Shown: positions 18,536 through 26,173 of the stretch, piece after piece
Numbering within the stretch: the stretch's first letter is position 1
How the letters are laid out: every line of letters starts with the position of its first letter
NCBI RefSeq assembly: GCF_900103645.1
Contig: NZ_FNHP01000013.1
Location: 1 to 64,000, forward strand
DNA: 64,000 nt
Source: Oryzisolibacter propanilivorax
Lineage (GTDB): Bacteria > Pseudomonadota > Gammaproteobacteria > Burkholderiales > Burkholderiaceae_C
Direction of reading: 5' to 3'
Made by a program: the position numbers and the translations under genes
Notes under the pieces: model-generated
Seen by the model: only the letters and a program-made list of their open reading frames with translations
The model's database searches: none
Told to the model about the DNA's origin: nothing

Positions 18536-18949
18536 TCAATGACCCGCCCCGGCGCCGGGCGGCAGCGGTGGTTCGGCGAACCACTGCGCCAGCGCCCGCA
18601 GCTGCCCGTCGTCGTAGCCCTGCAGCAGCAGCGGCATGACGCTGGCGCCGTCCACCTGCCCGGCGCGCAACGCCCGCAGGCGCTGCAGCAGTTCGGCGGC
18701 CGGGCGCCCGCGCAGGCGCGGCAGGCGCTCGGCGGCGCCGGCCGGGGGCTGGCCGTCGGGGCCGTGGCAGGCAAAGCAGGTGCCGGCCAGCAGCTGCAGT
18801 TCCAGGCCGCTGGGCGCGACCGTGGCGTCGCGGATGGAGACCGGGGCCGGACCGGGTTCGCCACTCGGCGTGGCGCCGGCCTGCAGCCACGGCGTCAACG
18901 CCAGCGGCAGCGCCACAACTATTGTTTTGATAGCTGCAAGCCCATGCAT
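18536..18949 (-). CDS. exported monoheme cytochrome c
   Basis: A 137-residue protein with a signal peptide and one heme site CFACH. The C-terminal MPLLLQGYDDGQLRALAQWF contains the likely Met ligand and the closing helix of a class I cytochrome c. It precedes the FAD protein and probably is its electron acceptor, as in flavocytochrome c. The start ATG and the first ~11 codons (MHGLAAIKTIV) are supplied by a copy of the dispersed repeat, which forms the n-region of the signal peptide. A GTG at codon 12 would give a much shorter signal and is less likely. Confidence 0.84.
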   Translation of the reverse strand: MHGLAAIKTIVVALPLALTPWLQAGATPSGEPGPAPVSIRDATVAPSGLELQLLAGTCFACHGPDGQPPAGAAERLPRLRGRPAAELLQRLRALRAGQVDGASVMPLLLQGYDDGQLRALAQWFAEPPLPPGAGAGH

Positions 18950-18972
18950 TGCATGGGCTGCAGGCCGATTGG
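18921..18972 (-). repeat. dispersed repeat, copy D, translated as a signal-peptide start
   Basis: On the plus strand it reads TTTTGATAGCTGCAAGCCCATG, then GCATGGGCTGCAGGCCGATT. The central GCCCATGCATTGCATGGGC is an almost perfect palindrome, so both strands offer ATG codons. The minus-strand ATG at 18949 is used as the start of the cytochrome c gene. Confidence 0.75.
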
Positions 18973-18995
18973 GCCTGAATGTGGCGCGCAACGCC

Positions 18996-19346
18996 TCAAT
19001 CCAGCCAGCCACGGCTTGCGCCTTCGTCGATCAGCGCCTGCACCTGTGCCGTGATGCCCTGGGTGTCGAACAGTGTCTCCAGTTCGCTGACGATGCCGGC
19101 CACGGTGTGCCGGCCGTCGCATCGGCGCAGGATCTGCGCGGCGCTGTCGTTGAGCTGCACCAGGTCATCCGGGCACAGCAGCACCCAGCGCCCGGGCAAG
19201 GGCTGGTACTGCAGGCGCAGCCGGGCGGACAGCAGCGGCAGCGCCGGCGCGGCGCGCGGCAGGCCGGCCGGGGTGGCGGCCAGCGTGGCCTGCGGCGGCG
19301 CCGCCGGGTGGGAAAAGGAAATGGGCGTCAGCCGGTGTGAATCCAC
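18996..19346 (-). CDS. pqqD: PQQ biosynthesis peptide chaperone PqqD
   Basis: A 116-residue protein whose C-terminal ~85 residues match PqqD, which holds the PqqA precursor peptide for the radical SAM enzyme PqqE: PLPGRWVLLCPDDLVQLNDS, AAQILRRCDGRHTVAGIV and ELETLF. The N-terminal ~40 residues are Pro/Ala-rich and may not be translated, since the only far-upstream start is a GTG without a ribosome-binding site. No pqqA, B, C or E is in the window. Inside the alcohol dehydrogenase operon, PqqD could help cofactor synthesis encoded elsewhere or have been kept from a larger cluster. Confidence 0.85.
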   Translation of the reverse strand: MDSHRLTPISFSHPAAPPQATLAATPAGLPRAAPALPLLSARLRLQYQPLPGRWVLLCPDDLVQLNDSAAQILRRCDGRHTVAGIVSELETLFDTQGITAQVQALIDEGASRGWLD

Positions 19347-19385
19347 GGGGAGGTGCTTTGGTTTTGATAGCGAAACAGGCGGGGT

Positions 19386-19862
19386 TCAGCGCGGCGGCAC
19401 GCTCTCGATGTAGCTGCGCAGCGCCCAGGCCAGCTCGGGCGCGATCACGCCCTCCCACGGCGGCATGTGGACGATGCCGAATTTCTGCTTGCCGTAGCGC
19501 ACCGAGTGGATGAAGAACGCATCCGCGTCGCCCTGGCAGCGCTGGCGCAGCGCCGTGTCCTGGATGCGCCGGCAGCTCAGACCCAGGCGGCGCAGGTCGG
19601 GCGCGGGTGAGCGCGCGCCATTGGCGTCCTGGCCGTGGCAGCGCGCGCAGCTTTGGTTGAAGGCGCTGTGGCCCAGCGCGATGGCGGCGGCGTCGCCGCG
19701 CAGCGGGTTGGGCTCGGCCCAGGTGTGGGCGCTGGCCGGCAGCGCGGCAGTGTCCACCTGCGGCGCGACGCGCTCGATGGCCAGCGCCGGCGCGGCCGCC
19801 AGCACCAGCGCCAGCAGCGCCGCCGGCAGCCGGCGCGACAAGGGAAAGACGGGCATGGGCAT
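19386..19862 (-). CDS. cytochrome c-550 PedF-like
   Basis: A 158-residue periplasmic cytochrome with a signal peptide (cut near ALA-IER, residue 29) and a heme motif CARCHG (C72, C75, H76). The SAFNQSCARCHGQDA region, CRRIQDTALRQRCQGDADAFF and VHMPPWEGVIAPELAWALRSY match PedF, the cytochrome c550 that accepts electrons from PQQ ethanol dehydrogenases in Pseudomonas. A second member of the family lies at 25.7 kb. It follows the pentapeptide gene by six bases, as part of the same operon. Confidence 0.9.
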   Translation of the reverse strand: MPMPVFPLSRRLPAALLALVLAAAPALAIERVAPQVDTAALPASAHTWAEPNPLRGDAAAIALGHSAFNQSCARCHGQDANGARSPAPDLRRLGLSCRRIQDTALRQRCQGDADAFFIHSVRYGKQKFGIVHMPPWEGVIAPELAWALRSYIESVPPR

Positions 19863-19868
19863 GGCGGG

Positions 19869-20516
19869 TTACCTCCAGTCGGGCTGGCAGCCCTGGCAGT
19901 CGTCCATGGCCGATTCGGTGAACAGGGTGTAGCGCACGAAGTTGCCCTCGAACAGCGCGTCCTTCAGGTTGGCGGCGACGAATTTCGCCTCCTGCAGGTC
20001 GTTGCCGATGAAGCGCGCGCCGACGAACCAGGCGTGGTTCAGCCGCGCCATCTCCAGGTTGGCGCCGCGGAACTCGGCGCCGGAAAAGTCCGAGCGCATC
20101 AGCCGCGTGGCCTCCAGGTCGGTGCCGATGAAGCGCGCGCCGCGAAAGTCGGTGTTCGCCGCCGAGGCCTTGGCCATGCGCGCGCCGGTCAGGTCGGCGC
20201 CTTCGAGCTGCGCCGCCGACAGGTTGGCGCCGCGCAGGTCGGCGCGCGTCAGGTTGGCGCCGCGCAGGTCGGCGCCGGCCAGGTTCTTGCCGACCAGGTT
20301 GGCATGGCGCAGGTCGGCGCCGGGGCAGCGGGTGTAGGGCCAGATGGGGCAGCCGTTGACGACCAGCGGCTCGGCGCCGCTGCTGGCGGCGGCGCTCTCG
20401 TCGGCCGGCTGGGCCGTCTGGGCCGGCACCGGCGCGGCGGCCAGCAGGCCGGCCGCCAGCAGGGCGGTGGCGGCCAGCCGGGCGCAGTGCGTGGTGGCGA
20501 ATGCGGCAGGGGTCAT
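19869..20516 (-). CDS. exported pentapeptide-repeat protein with flanking cysteine pairs
   Basis: A 215-residue protein with a signal peptide (LLAAGLLAAAPVPAQ, about 1-32). About 20 pentapeptide units of the A(D/N)Lxx type run from residue 66 to 200 (ADLRGANLTRADLRGANLSA), which would fold into a right-handed four-sided helix. A C-x7-C pair (CPIWPYTRC) stands just before the repeats and a C-x2-C (CQGC) just after, near the C-terminus; these could cap the solenoid by disulfides or hold a ligand. Most pentapeptide proteins are cytoplasmic, so a periplasmic one in a quinoprotein operon is unusual. Function unknown; a scaffold for the redox proteins is possible. Confidence 0.85.
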   Translation of the reverse strand: MTPAAFATTHCARLAATALLAAGLLAAAPVPAQTAQPADESAAASSGAEPLVVNGCPIWPYTRCPGADLRHANLVGKNLAGADLRGANLTRADLRGANLSAAQLEGADLTGARMAKASAANTDFRGARFIGTDLEATRLMRSDFSGAEFRGANLEMARLNHAWFVGARFIGNDLQEAKFVAANLKDALFEGNFVRYTLFTESAMDDCQGCQPDWR

Positions 20517-20616
20517 GGCGGGCTTTCGTGGGGCGGGTCTGAAGGCGGGAGGTCCGGGCGGGCGCGCCGCCCGGGTTGCGGTGCACGGCGCCCCGCGGCC
20601 GGGGCGCCGGAGCGGG

Positions 20617-22512
20617 TCAGCGCTTGGCCACGCGCTGCGCCTTGGGCAGCTTGAAGACCCACATCGAGCCGCCCTGCGAGACCTGCTTGGTCAGCGCGGC
20701 CATGTCGCCGCCCCACAGCGGCACGGCGCCGCCGTAGCCCGACTGGATGCCGACGTACTGCTCGCCGTCCATCTCCCAGGTCACCGGCACCGAGACCACG
20801 CCCGAGCCGGTCTGGAATTTCCACAGCTCCTTGCCGGTCTTGTTGTCGAAGGCCTTGACGAAACCGTCCGAGGTGCCGGTGAACAGCAGCCCGCCGGCGG
20901 TGGTCAGCGTGCCGGCCCACAGCGGGAACTGCTCCTTGTGCTCCCAGACGATCTTGCCGGTCTGCGGGTGGATGGCGCGCAGCGTGCCGACGTGGTCGTC
21001 GTGCAGCTTCTTGATGCGGAAGCCCTGGCCCAGGTAGGCCGCGCCCGGCTTGTAGGTGATCTGCTCGGACCAGTAGTCCATGGCCCAGTGGTTGGCCGGG
21101 ATGTAGAACAGGCCGGTGTCCGGGCTGTAGCTCATCGGCATCCAGTTGGTGCCGCCCAGGAACGGTGGCGAGACGAAGATGCTCTCGCCCTTTTCCTCGC
21201 CGGCCTTGGGCTCGGGCGGGCGGTTGTCGTTCTCGATCGGCAGGCCGGTCTTCAGGTCGAACCCCTTGGCCCAGGTGATGCCATCGACGAAGGGGTGCGC
21301 GCCGATGATGGCGTTCTGCTTCCAGGGGTGGCCGCCGTCGGCGCGGGCGAGCTTCTCGCGGTCGGTCACGAAGAAGAAGCCGTTGCGGTCGGCGTGCGCC
21401 GAGGCCTTGACCATCTTGCCGGTCTTCTGGTCCTTGTAGTCGAACAGCAGCACCGAGTTGTTGCCCGAGAAGTCCCAGGCGTCGTTGGGCGTGTGCGAGA
21501 AGAAGCCCTTGAGCTCGCCCGTGCCCGGATCGACGTAGGCCTGGCCCGAGGTGTACAGGCTGGGCCAGTTGCGCGGGTCGTCGCCCTTGGCGGTGCGCTT
21601 CCAGGTGTTCCAGGGCGCGGGGTTGCCGGTGCCGACGACGATGGTATTGGTCTCCACGTCGAACGACGGCGTCTGCCACGGCGCGCCGCCGCCTTGGCTC
21701 CAGGCCTCGGCCTTGCCGGTGGGCGAGTTCGGATCGTCCGGCCAGCTGGGCGCCTTGGCGTCGCCGGTGGGCGTGCTGGGCTGGCCGTTCAGGCGGCCGA
21801 CGTGGCCCTCTACCATGGGCCGCGCCCAGACTTCCTTGCCGGTGTCCGGGTCGCGCGCGAACAGCCAGCCGACCACGCCGAACTCGTCGCCCGACGAGCC
21901 GTGCACCAGCAGCGTCTTGCCGCTCTTTTGGTCCTTGATGATGAAGGGCGCGCCGGTCATGGTGTAGCCCACCTTGTGGTCGCCGAACTTCTCGTTCCAC
22001 ACCACCTTGCCGGTGTTCCTGTCCAGCGCCACGATGCGTGCGTCCAGCGTGCCGAAGTACACCTTGTCGCCGTAGATCGCCGGCCCGCGGTTGACCACGT
22101 CGCAGCACGGGCGGATGTCCTCGGGCAGGCGGTGCTCGTAGCTCCACAGGCGCTTGCCGCTGCGCGCGTCCAGCGCCACGAAGCGCGAATACGACGCGGT
22201 CACGTAGATCACGCCGTCGTGCACCAGCGCCTGCGCCTCCTGGCCGCGCTGCTTCTCGCCGCCGAACGAGTAGCTCCACACCGGCACCAGGCCGGCGACG
22301 TTGGCGGTGTTCAGCGCCTTGGCCGGGCTGTAGCGCTGCGCCGTCAGGCTCAGGCCGTAGGTCAGCACGTCGCCGGTGGTCTTGTGGTCGTTGGCGATGT
22401 CCTCCCAGCTGACGGGCTTGACGCTGGCGGCCAGCGCCGGCAGTGCCAGGGCGGCGGCCAGCGCCAGGCACAGCGCGCTGGGGCGCAGGGTGCGAGGGGT
22501 GCGGTGGGTCAT
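20617..22512 (-). CDS. PQQ-dependent alcohol dehydrogenase (ExaA/PedE type)
   Basis: A 631-residue periplasmic quinoprotein with an N-terminal signal (SALCLALAAALALPALAA). The eight-bladed propeller is visible through W-motifs such as GKRLWSYEHRLPEDIRP and GKELWKFQTGSGVV. The adjacent disulfide pair Cys136-Cys137 (RPCCDVV) packs on PQQ in this family. The catalytic Asp347 is in NDAWDFSG; the residue two further on is Ser349, not Asp, which by family knowledge argues for calcium rather than a lanthanide. It would oxidise primary alcohols to aldehydes and pass electrons to the nearby cytochromes c. The gene heads a six-gene operon behind a sigma-54 promoter. Confidence 0.92.
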   Translation of the reverse strand: MTHRTPRTLRPSALCLALAAALALPALAASVKPVSWEDIANDHKTTGDVLTYGLSLTAQRYSPAKALNTANVAGLVPVWSYSFGGEKQRGQEAQALVHDGVIYVTASYSRFVALDARSGKRLWSYEHRLPEDIRPCCDVVNRGPAIYGDKVYFGTLDARIVALDRNTGKVVWNEKFGDHKVGYTMTGAPFIIKDQKSGKTLLVHGSSGDEFGVVGWLFARDPDTGKEVWARPMVEGHVGRLNGQPSTPTGDAKAPSWPDDPNSPTGKAEAWSQGGGAPWQTPSFDVETNTIVVGTGNPAPWNTWKRTAKGDDPRNWPSLYTSGQAYVDPGTGELKGFFSHTPNDAWDFSGNNSVLLFDYKDQKTGKMVKASAHADRNGFFFVTDREKLARADGGHPWKQNAIIGAHPFVDGITWAKGFDLKTGLPIENDNRPPEPKAGEEKGESIFVSPPFLGGTNWMPMSYSPDTGLFYIPANHWAMDYWSEQITYKPGAAYLGQGFRIKKLHDDHVGTLRAIHPQTGKIVWEHKEQFPLWAGTLTTAGGLLFTGTSDGFVKAFDNKTGKELWKFQTGSGVVSVPVTWEMDGEQYVGIQSGYGGAVPLWGGDMAALTKQVSQGGSMWVFKLPKAQRVAKR

Positions 22513-22566
22513 GGTGAGTCTCCTGGGTTGTGAATCGGATGGCGGCACGGGTGCCCGACCTGCTGG

Positions 22567-22582
22567 TGCAAGAGCCGTGCCA
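22567..22582 (-). promoter_or_regulatory. sigma-54 promoter of the alcohol dehydrogenase operon
   Basis: The minus strand reads TGGCACGGCTCTTGCA, a match to the -24/-12 consensus TGGCAC-N5-TTGCA with GG and GC exactly ten bases apart. It lies 55 bases before the dehydrogenase start. A sigma-54 activator gene of AcoR type is 0.7 kb upstream. Direct reading of sequence; activity is inferred. Confidence 0.85.
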
Positions 22583-22724
22583 TGTCGCGGCGCCGCAGGG
22601 CGGCGGATGGCGCTGGCACGGCATGCACGCCGGCGCGCCGTGCCGGGTGTGCCATGCGCCCGGGACACGCGGCGTTCAAATCTGGAGCGCCCACGGCGCT
22701 GCTGTTCAGTTGCGGAGCAGCCGG

Positions 22725-23252
22725 TCAGGCCATGCGCTGCAGCAGCCGCTCGCGCAGCACGAACTGGTGGTGCGCGAACGCCGCCACGTGCAGCGACACC
22801 AGCGCCAGCAGCGCCCAGGCCGACCAGTGGTGCGCGGCCGAGAGCCATTCCTTGGCCGCGTCCCAGCGCGCGCCGGGCAGCGGCAGGCGCAGGCCGAAGA
22901 AGCGCACCGGATAGCCCGAAAACACCGAGCCCAGCAGCCCCGCCAGCGGCACCAGCAGCATCAGCGCGTACAGCGCGTGGTGCGCGCCGCGCGCCAGCCG
23001 CTGCAGCGCCGGGCGCTGGGGCAGGGCGGCCACGCGCGGGCGCAGCAGCGCCCAGCCCAGGCGCAGCGCCAGCAGCGCCAGCAGCACCAGGCCCAGCGAC
23101 TTGTGCAGGTTGAACCACCAGGCGCGTGCGCCCGTGCCGTCCTTGGCAATGCCGGTCATCCACCAGCCCAGCGCCCACTGCGCCAGCAGCAGCGCGGCCA
23201 TCAGCCAGTGCAGCCAGACGGACAGACGGTCGTAGCGGGGGGGGTGCGGCAT
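22725..23252 (-). CDS. cytochrome b561-type membrane protein
   Basis: A 175-residue integral membrane protein with four predicted helices and heme b histidines at the expected spots: VWLHWLMA in helix 1, FNLHKSLGLVLL in helix 2, LARGAHHALYALM in helix 3, and LSAAHHWSA and LVSLHVAAFAHH in helix 4. The prokaryotic b561 family moves electrons between the periplasm and quinones. The start at 23252 (MPHPPRYDRLSVWLHW) fits the family; the frame extends 11 codons further. It lies between the sigma-54 regulator and the alcohol dehydrogenase and may link the latter to the ubiquinone pool. Confidence 0.88.
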   Translation of the reverse strand: MPHPPRYDRLSVWLHWLMAALLLAQWALGWWMTGIAKDGTGARAWWFNLHKSLGLVLLALLALRLGWALLRPRVAALPQRPALQRLARGAHHALYALMLLVPLAGLLGSVFSGYPVRFFGLRLPLPGARWDAAKEWLSAAHHWSAWALLALVSLHVAAFAHHQFVLRERLLQRMA

Positions 23253-23316
23253 GGCGGTCTCCAGCTGTGTGGGCGCGCGCGGCACCCACGGCCCGGCGGG
23301 CCGGCCGGGGCGGTGG

Positions 23317-25332
23317 TCAGTCGAGCAGGCCGGGCGGCAGCAGGGCCTTCTTGCGGTAGATGGTGTTGCGCGACACCCCCAGCGCCTTGGCCGCCGCCGA
23401 CACGTTGCCCTGGTGCAGCCGCAACATCTGTGCCATGGCCTGCAGCGTCACGTCCTGCAGGCTCTGCGCGTCCTCGGGCGTCTCGGGCCAGGGCGGCGGC
23501 AGCGCCTCGCCGGGCACGAAGGACATGGGCGGCGCCAGCGCCGCGGCCGGCTGCGCCGTCGCGCCCGCCGGTGGGCGCAGCTCGTCGAAGAAGTCGTCGG
23601 GCAGGTGCTCCATGCGGATGGTGCGGTCGTCGTCGACCATGACGCAGGCGGTGCGCAGCAGGTTGTGCAACTGGCGCACGTTGCCCGGCCAGTGGTAGTG
23701 CAGCAGCAGCCGCATGACCTCGGGAGCGATGCGCACCGGCGCGGCGTCGTCCTGGCCGTCGCTGCCGTCCAGCGACTTCAGCACCTTGTGCACCACAGCC
23801 TCGAAGTCGCTGCGCTCGCGCAGTGCCGGCAGGCGCACCACCAGGCCGTTCAGGCGGTAGTACAGGTCCTCGCGGAAGTCGCCGCGGGCGATCAGCTCCT
23901 TCAGGTTCTTGTGCGTGGCGCTGATGACGTGGACATCGACCTCGATCTCCTTGCCCGCGCCCAGCGGGCTGATGCGCCGCTCCTGCAGCACGCGCAGCAG
24001 CCGCGCCTGCAGGTGGCGCGGCATGTCGCCGATCTCGTCCAGGAACAGCGTGCCGCCGTGCGCCTGCTGGATCTTGCCGGCCGCGCCCTTCTTGCGCGCG
24101 CCGGTGAAGGCACCTTCCTCGTAGCCGAACAGCTCGGCCTCGATCAGCGTGTCCGGGATGGAGGCGCAGTTCACGGCCACGAAGGGCTGGCGCGCGCGCG
24201 CCGAGTCGTGGTGGATGGCCTGCGCCAGCAGGTCCTTGCCGGTGCCGGTCTCGCCCAGGATCATCACCGGGATGTCGCGGTCCAGCACCTTGTGCAGCTT
24301 GGCGATGACGGCGGCCAGCTGGCCGTCGCCGGTGTTCAGGTACTGCAGCGACGACAGCTGCGGCGCGCGCCGCGCCGCCGGCGCGGCGCGTGGCGCGGCG
24401 GGCGGCGCGGCGTCGGCATCGGCCGCCAGCGGCTGCACCAGCGGCGCGGCCCAGGGGCCGGTGGGGCGGATTTCGGTGCGCGCCCAGACGTTCACGCCGC
24501 CGCGCAGGCACAGCGCGCGCGGCGCCGGGCTGGGGCCGGCGAACAGCTCGAACAGCGCCGAGATCGGCAGCTCGAACAGCGAGGAAAAGGTGTGCGCCTG
24601 CAGCGCGTTCACCGACATGCCGAACTGGAACTGTGCGCTGCGGTTGGCCGAGAGGAAGCGCCCCTCGGGCGTGAACACGGCGATGCCCTCCATCAGCGTG
24701 CCCAGGAACTCGGCGCGCGCATGGAAGTGCAGCCGCACCGCCTTCGGGAAGCTGGCGGCGAACATCTGGTTCTCGATCATCTGCGCCGACATGCGCACCA
24801 GCGCCAGCGTGTGCTGGTGGTAGCTGCGGTGGTCGCCCGACACGTCCAGCGCGCCGATCAGCTGGCCCTGCGGCGCGAAGATCGGCGCGCACGAGCAGGT
24901 CAGCGCCTGGTTGGCCTGCTGGTAGTGCTGGTCGCCATGCACGGTGATGGCCTCCTGCTCGGTCAGCGCGGTGCCGATGGCGTTCGTGCCGCGCGTCTGC
25001 TCGGACCAGTCGATGCCGGGCACCAGCGCCACGCGCGAGGCTTTTTCCAGAAAGTCGCTGTCGCCGCGCGCGTGCAGCACCAGCCCGCGCGCCGAGGTCA
25101 GCAGCACCATGCTGTGGGTGTTGGCGATCTGCTCGTACAGCGTCTCCATCACCGGCACGGCGTGCTGGAACAAAAAGCGGTTTTCCTCCAGCGCGTCGCT
25201 CAGGTCGGCGCGCGGCAGCAGCGCGTAGTCGGGCCTGTCGTCCAGCGCCACGCCGAAGGCCTGCGAGCGCGCATGCGCCTTGTCGATGGGGTCGTCGGGC
25301 TGGCCGGCGCCAGCGGGAGGATGGCGTTGCAT
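23317..25332 (-). CDS. sigma-54-dependent activator, AcoR family
   Basis: A 671-residue enhancer-binding protein. Order: an N-terminal GAF-like sensory region (about 60-220, with GTNAIGTALTEQEAITVHGDQHY typical of AcoR), a second sensory segment (about 230-310), a low-complexity Ala/Pro linker (about 310-335), and an AAA+ domain with Walker A GETGTGKD near 360 and the sigma-54 contact loop GAFTGA near 407. A Fis-type helix-turn-helix closes the protein (GNVSAAAKALGVSRNTIYRK). No receiver domain, so it responds to a small molecule directly. Two sigma-54 promoters flank it, one for the dehydrogenase operon and one for the divergent PedF gene, which makes it their likely activator. Confidence 0.92.
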   Translation of the reverse strand: MQRHPPAGAGQPDDPIDKAHARSQAFGVALDDRPDYALLPRADLSDALEENRFLFQHAVPVMETLYEQIANTHSMVLLTSARGLVLHARGDSDFLEKASRVALVPGIDWSEQTRGTNAIGTALTEQEAITVHGDQHYQQANQALTCSCAPIFAPQGQLIGALDVSGDHRSYHQHTLALVRMSAQMIENQMFAASFPKAVRLHFHARAEFLGTLMEGIAVFTPEGRFLSANRSAQFQFGMSVNALQAHTFSSLFELPISALFELFAGPSPAPRALCLRGGVNVWARTEIRPTGPWAAPLVQPLAADADAAPPAAPRAAPAARRAPQLSSLQYLNTGDGQLAAVIAKLHKVLDRDIPVMILGETGTGKDLLAQAIHHDSARARQPFVAVNCASIPDTLIEAELFGYEEGAFTGARKKGAAGKIQQAHGGTLFLDEIGDMPRHLQARLLRVLQERRISPLGAGKEIEVDVHVISATHKNLKELIARGDFREDLYYRLNGLVVRLPALRERSDFEAVVHKVLKSLDGSDGQDDAAPVRIAPEVMRLLLHYHWPGNVRQLHNLLRTACVMVDDDRTIRMEHLPDDFFDELRPPAGATAQPAAALAPPMSFVPGEALPPPWPETPEDAQSLQDVTLQAMAQMLRLHQGNVSAAAKALGVSRNTIYRKKALLPPGLLD

Positions 25333-25527
25333 GGTGGCTGTCTCCTGGCGGAGCGGATGGGTCCGCCCTCTGCTGTGTTCACAGCGCGGCGCGCGGGTCT
25401 GTGCCCGCTGCTGCCGCGCCGATGGTGCCGCCCCGCCACGCTGCCGGCAATCGGCATGCGCCCGGGGTGTACGGATTTGAAGCAAGAAACGCGCCCGCTG
25501 TCCGGTATGCGACAACGGCGGCGCCGG

Positions 25528-25548
25528 GGTGTTCCACGCTGCAACACC
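25528..25548. promoter_or_regulatory. candidate upstream activating sequence
   Basis: GGTGTT and AACACC form a perfect 6-bp inverted repeat separated by nine bases, 33 bases before the -24 element of the PedF promoter. Enhancer-binding proteins usually bind such inverted repeats upstream of the promoter. A looser GTGT...ACAC pair lies upstream of the alcohol dehydrogenase promoter with different spacing. Binding by the neighbouring activator is inference. Confidence 0.5.
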
Positions 25549-25579
25549 GCACCCGGCCGCGTGCGCCGCGCCGCCGGGC

Positions 25580-25595
25580 TGGCCCGCAACTTGCA
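25580..25595 (+). promoter_or_regulatory. sigma-54 promoter of the PedF cytochrome gene
   Basis: TGGCCCGCAACTTGCA matches the -24/-12 consensus with GG (25581-25582) and GC (25593-25594) ten bases apart. The expected transcription start is about 50 bases before the ATG at 25657. Confidence 0.82.
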
Positions 25596-25656
25596 ATGCA
25601 GGGCCTGCACCCCATCGGGTCAATGACAGGCCCCCGCATTCCCAGGAGACAACCCC

Positions 25657-26148
25657 ATGCAACGATTCTTCCCTGCCCGTCTTTCACGCAGCTTGCTGCT
25701 GGCCGCCGCCGGCGCCTGCCTGGCCGGCGCCGCGCTGGCGCACGGCGACGTGGTGCCGCAGGCCGTGGACACCTCCAGCCTGCCGCAGCTGGGCGCCAAG
25801 TGGCGCGAGTCCAACCCCTACGGCGGCGCCGCCGAGGGGCACAAGGAGGCGCTGCGCATCGGCAGCTCGGCCTACAACCAGAACTGCGCGCGCTGCCACG
25901 GGCTGGAGGCGGTCTCGGGCGGCATCGCCCCGGACCTGCGCAAGTTCGACGAGGAATGCGCGGGCTACGCCGACCAGGCCAAGCAGAAGGTCTGCTACCA
26001 GGAGATGGACGACTACTACGCCGGCACCGTGCGCCGCGGGCGCACGCGCGACGGCCGGGTGTACATGCCGCCGTTTGAGGGCACGCTGAGCCAGGAGGCG
26101 GTGTGGGCCATCCGCACCTACCTGGAGGAGCGCCGCGCGCAGCAGTGA
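25657..26148 (+). CDS. pedF: cytochrome c-550 PedF
   Basis: A 163-residue exported cytochrome with a signal peptide (cut near ALA-HGD, residue 28) and heme motif CARCHG (C77, C80, H81). VYMPPFEGTLSQEAVWAIRTYL carries the probable Met ligand. KWRESNPYGG, SAYNQNCARCHG and KVCYQEMDDYY match PedF, electron acceptor of the PQQ ethanol dehydrogenases in Pseudomonas. It is divergent from the AcoR-type activator and has its own sigma-54 promoter. AGGAGA lies before the start. It probably is the main electron acceptor of the dehydrogenase encoded 3 kb away. Confidence 0.9.
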   Translation: MQRFFPARLSRSLLLAAAGACLAGAALAHGDVVPQAVDTSSLPQLGAKWRESNPYGGAAEGHKEALRIGSSAYNQNCARCHGLEAVSGGIAPDLRKFDEECAGYADQAKQKVCYQEMDDYYAGTVRRGRTRDGRVYMPPFEGTLSQEAVWAIRTYLEERRAQQ

Positions 26149-26173
26149 GGCGAGGCGCCCGCCGCGCTTGGCT

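Larger units (their letters stand above)
25333..25656. other. regulatory gap between the sigma-54 activator and the PedF gene
   Basis: This 324-base divergent region holds no gene. It contains a 14-bp palindrome GCTGTGTTCACAGC (25372-25385) near the activator start, a 21-bp interrupted palindrome at 25528-25548, and a sigma-54 promoter at 25580-25595 for the plus-strand cytochrome. Confidence 0.75.

Noticed and set aside
22608-22625. A second TGGCAC on the plus strand as a sigma-54 promoter
   Set aside because: The matching GC of the -12 element is not at the required ten-base spacing, and it points away from any start.
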